Part shown: positions 61,842 to 64,000 of the stretch, one piece after another | How positions within the stretch are numbered: the stretch's first letter is position 1 | Layout: each line of letters begins with the position of its first letter | Origin: an uncultured Clostridia bacterium | Lineage (GTDB): Bacteria; Bacillota; Clostridia; Christensenellales; UBA1242 | DNA: 64,000 nt | Assembly: GCA_934746645.1 (NCBI GenBank) | Contig: CAKVFE010000001.1 | Span: 186,001-250,000 of the forward strand | Reading direction: 5' to 3' | Program-made: the position numbers and the translations under genes | Notes under the pieces: model-generated | The model's input: the letters and a program-made list of their open reading frames with translations, nothing else | Told to the model about the DNA's origin: nothing | The model's database searches: none

Positions 61842-62177
61842 TTATAATAAAGCTAACTCTTTTGCAATGTCGTAAATCAGTTTTCTTCTTCTCCTGTAGT
61901 ATGCGTCTTTAGAAATGAGCATTGAAGCGGCAGAAAACTGAAAACCACGCTTTTTACTTATATCACTCAACATATCTTTCCTGATACCAGCTTCAATACA
62001 TTCAAGAGCTTTATCAATAGCTGTATTTAGGAATATGTATCTGTCAAGTACCTCGCCTGTGATAGAACCAAATTTTATGGCTCTTTCTCTGCGGTTGTAG
62101 TCTGAACATACCGCTTTTACCAACTCAACAACGCTTGTTGGTATGTCGTACTTAAAGTACATTTTCTGTCTTGCCAT
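61842..62177 (-). CDS. Probable phage late transcription regulator (ArpU/RinA-like)
   Basis: A 111-residue helical protein with the C-terminal SKDAYYRRRRKLIYDIAKELALL, typical of ArpU/RinA/DUF1492-type late regulators in Gram-positive phages. The Tyr-Arg-rich stretch ends a helix-turn-helix. It is the last gene before the terminase promoter region, the usual place for a factor that activates packaging and structural genes. GGAGG precedes the ATG. Family assignment is by pattern and position only. Confidence 0.6.
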   Translation of the reverse strand: MARQKMYFKYDIPTSVVELVKAVCSDYNRRERAIKFGSITGEVLDRYIFLNTAIDKALECIEAGIRKDMLSDISKKRGFQFSAASMLISKDAYYRRRRKLIYDIAKELALL

Positions 62178-62186
62178 AGACGCCTC

Positions 62187-62531
62187 CTACAAACGTGGCT
62201 CACTTCTTCCGCCACCTGATTTGTTATCTTTTGTTCGTAGTTCGTTGTATTCCTCAAGCCATTCAATAGGTATTGGCTGTTTGTTATTCATATATCGTAT
62301 CATAGCACGACAAATATCATCTGCCCTCTGCTCATCGTGAATATAGCGTGGCTTCAACCCTAAAGGAGGCTTTATATTGCTCAACTTAATTCTGATAAGA
62401 CAGTCGCTCAGTGTTCTGTAGTTTGTGGGTCTTGTTATTCTTCCGCTAGGAGATTCGCACGTTACGCAACTCTGACAGAACTCTGTATTTTTATTTAAGC
62501 AGTCTTTGCAGTTAATTTCGTTTTCTTGCAT
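62187..62531 (-). CDS. Cysteine-rich small phage protein
   Basis: A 114-residue protein from the ATG at 62531 (MQENEINCKDCLNKN), behind AAAGGAG. Four cysteines in CKDCLNKNTEFCQSCVTC (residues 8-25) suggest a zinc or iron knuckle. The remainder (RADDICRAMIRYMNNKQPIPIEWLEEYNELR) is helical. Function is unknown. It overlaps the preceding membrane protein gene by 20 bases. Confidence 0.55.
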   Translation of the reverse strand: MQENEINCKDCLNKNTEFCQSCVTCESPSGRITRPTNYRTLSDCLIRIKLSNIKPPLGLKPRYIHDEQRADDICRAMIRYMNNKQPIPIEWLEEYNELRTKDNKSGGGRSEPRL

Positions 62532-62760
62532 TAGATGAACTCCTTTTACTCTTAGTAGGTTTTTGCTCATCTTTTGCTTGTTTCTGACTTCTTTCTTTAG
62601 CTGTCAGATAAATTGTAAAGGTGGCGGCTAAAATCGCCGCACCGCCAAATATCAGCCCCACACACAAAGCAATCATCTTGCCTGCTGCAAGTGCAATAAT
62701 TCCACATACAAAGCTGATACTAACTATTAAAATTAAAACGCACACGTCTTTAATTGTCAT
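62512..62760 (-). CDS. Small phage membrane protein
   Basis: An 82-residue product starting at 62760 (MTIKDVCVLILIV) behind AAGGAGG that lies in the preceding gene. Two hydrophobic segments (VCVLILIVSISFVCGIIALAAG and ALCVGLIFGGAAILAATFTI) are followed by a basic tail with Lys/Ser/Arg. Function is unknown. Confidence 0.55.
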   Translation of the reverse strand: MTIKDVCVLILIVSISFVCGIIALAAGKMIALCVGLIFGGAAILAATFTIYLTAKERSQKQAKDEQKPTKSKRSSSNARKRN

Positions 62761-63304
62761 ATCTGTCCTCCTTGTTTGTCGCAAGATTCATAAACGCTCT
62801 CATTTTGCCGCCGTCAATTATCTTCTGTGCCTCTCTGATTGTTTCAAAAGTCTTATCTGTAATTTCCTGTTGTGTTTTCTTAAGCTTTAACCCAACAGGA
62901 GCAACACAGGAATTTCTTACAAAAGCAAACAGTTGAAGCTGTAAGTCTTTTACCTTTTTCTCAGATTTACTTAGCTTGTCTGCAAGTTGATTGTTCGCTG
63001 TTATAGCTAACTTATATTCGTTGTAAATAGAATCATAATCTTTCTTGCTGATAGCTTCCGCCACCTTGTTTATCTTCTGATTATCAAGACGTTCTCTGAG
63101 ATTTTTTAACTGTTGATTTTTATCAACAAACTCAACTTTAACTCGTGGTTTAAGTTCTTTGATTTCTTCCTCAGTCCAGCCCGCACCCTCAAACCAAGCA
63201 CCAACTATACCTTTAGCAAATTCTTTACATTCTTTCATAAGTTCGTCATATTCGTCGTCTTGAGTATTAAAAACAATTTGAATATTTATTGGTAACTTTT
63301 TCAT
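62750..63304 (-). CDS. Hypothetical phage protein with coiled-coil centre
   Basis: A 184-residue product from the ATG at 63304 (MKKLPINIQIVFN), which overlaps the upstream stop as ATGA. The N-terminal 60 residues are predicted mixed alpha/beta (FVDKNQQLKNLRERL begins the coiled coil), and the middle has Lys/Leu/Glu heptads. No family is recognised. It belongs to a chain of overlapping small genes before the late regulator. Confidence 0.5.
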   Translation of the reverse strand: MKKLPINIQIVFNTQDDEYDELMKECKEFAKGIVGAWFEGAGWTEEEIKELKPRVKVEFVDKNQQLKNLRERLDNQKINKVAEAISKKDYDSIYNEYKLAITANNQLADKLSKSEKKVKDLQLQLFAFVRNSCVAPVGLKLKKTQQEITDKTFETIREAQKIIDGGKMRAFMNLATNKEDRYDN

Positions 63305-63729
63305 TTTGGTTCTCCTTTTAGTTCGCTCTCTGCTTGTTCTAAATACCATTGTTCTTTTTTAGGGATTGCAACCTTTGCACCTTTGCCAACAAGACTTTCA
63401 GCAATAATATTTTCGGCTTTACATTTATCTGCAACTGCCATTTTCAGTGCTTTCTTTGCCACATTTAGTTGACGTTGAAGTTCGGCAGTATTTCTTTTCA
63501 GTGTAGATACAAATTCATTGTTTATAAGTGTTACAAACCAACACTCGCAACTTTGCCTAGTATTAAATAAATCGCATTTATGGTTTGACCAACTATTAAA
63601 CCCCCTTTGTCTTATAAGGTCAGTTTTAGGGTCATAATCTACAGCAACAATAGTATAAGGCAGTTCAGCATTAAAATCATTAAAGCTAGGGTTAGGTATT
63701 ACTCTGTATTTCGTTTCATACTTTTTCAT
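63301..63729 (-). CDS. Hypothetical phage protein (142 residues)
   Basis: Begins MKKYETKYRVIPN behind GGAGG. The N-terminal half (YTIVAVDYDPKTDLIRQRGFNSWSNHKCDL) is soluble and mixed; the C-terminal half is a basic helix. I do not recognise it. It overlaps both neighbours by four bases. Confidence 0.5.
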   Translation of the reverse strand: MKKYETKYRVIPNPSFNDFNAELPYTIVAVDYDPKTDLIRQRGFNSWSNHKCDLFNTRQSCECWFVTLINNEFVSTLKRNTAELQRQLNVAKKALKMAVADKCKAENIIAESLVGKGAKVAIPKKEQWYLEQAESELKGEPK

Positions 63730-64000
63730 AATTCCTCCGTTGTTGTTTCGGTAAGCTCTTTAATTTTGTCATCTATAATTTCAGATAAACGGTCAATTCT
63801 TAAGCCGTAACAATGTTTTTTTGTTAAATGTGATATGTATTCAAGTTTTCTAGATTCAAATTCTTTTTTCAAATTTTCCAACTCTTTAATCACAAGTTGT
63901 TTTTGTGTTTCTTTTAAGTCTTTAATTTGTTTGTGTAAAGATTTAATATAAATCACTAATTGATTTTTGGTCGGCTCAATTTCATTGCCGTTTTTATCTC
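63726..64000 (-). CDS. Phage coiled-coil protein (5' partial)
   Basis: The minus-strand frame stays open to the window edge (upstream residues read DKNGNEIEPTKNQ before the first GTG), so the gene continues beyond 64000. The visible 91 residues are highly charged with helical heptads (LHKQIKDLKETQKQLV, then ELENLKKEFESRK). It is the first gene seen of the phage strand and may belong to the early or replication module outside the window. Confidence 0.6.
   Translation of the reverse strand, partial: DKNGNEIEPTKNQLVIYIKSLHKQIKDLKETQKQLVIKELENLKKEFESRKLEYISHLTKKHCYGLRIDRLSEIIDDKIKELTETTTEEL

Overview
The window comes from a low-GC Gram-positive-type bacterium, most likely an uncultured gut-type member of the Clostridia. 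The evidence is the S10/spc ribosomal operon order, a zinc-ribbon S14, AddAB instead of RecBCD, small DUF1540 and DUF1858 cysteine proteins, two YugP-type zinc proteases, a surface protein with InlB and BspA-like repeats, and GGAGG-type ribosome binding sites almost everywhere. The lineage is an inference; no 16S gene is present.

Host part (1 to about 28.5 kb). Positions 1-8967, minus strand, hold an uninterrupted ribosomal operon read S10-L3-L4-L23-L2-S19-L22-S3-L16-L29-S17-L14-L24-L5-S14-S8-L6-L18-S5-L30. L30 is cut by the window edge. A good promoter and a foldable leader precede S10. Positions 9.5-27.1 kb hold a membrane-anchored InlB/leucine-rich-repeat protein, a DUF1858 protein, an SPFH/zinc-ribbon protein, a PRC-barrel protein, a membrane coiled-coil protein, addB-addA, hypothetical genes, a tandem pair of YugP-like proteases, a DUF1540 protein and rplI. 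rplJ-rplL follow with their own promoter, leader and attenuator-like hairpin. rplK and rplA, which usually precede them, are not in the window.

Mobile part (about 28.6 kb to the right edge). An IS481/IS3-like transposase gene lies directly upstream of the rplJ promoter. Beyond it is a promoter, a strongly structured leader and a small plus-strand membrane-protein gene. From 30.7 kb to the right edge, all on the minus strand, lies a short-tailed (podovirus-like) prophage. In transcription order it has small coiled-coil and cysteine-rich genes, a probable late regulator, terminase small and large subunits, portal, an Ala/Gln-rich virion protein, a 3400-residue polyvalent protein, a zinc ribbon, scaffold, decoration protein, major capsid, connector, tail stabilisation protein and fibre. 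A complete diversity-generating retroelement (DGR) comes next, then a 157-residue protein and three membrane proteins ending at a terminator. No integrase or lysis enzyme is recognised; the prophage continues past the right edge.

The key system is the DGR at 33.4-36.9 kb: an Avd-like accessory protein, a template repeat (36341-36443), a reverse transcriptase, and a target gene carrying the variable repeat (34372-34474). The two 103-base repeats differ at 18 positions, every one an adenine of the template on the coding strand; none of the 74 other positions differs. The order avd-TR-RT-target, the overlap of RT and target, and a variable site in the middle of the target rather than at its C-terminus are unusual relative to the best-known phage DGR (BPP-1). 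Two intergenic hairpins in the phage (45188-45241 and 61640-61697) share flanking motifs and architecture while the inner stem changes with compensation, so they look like a conserved phage RNA element.
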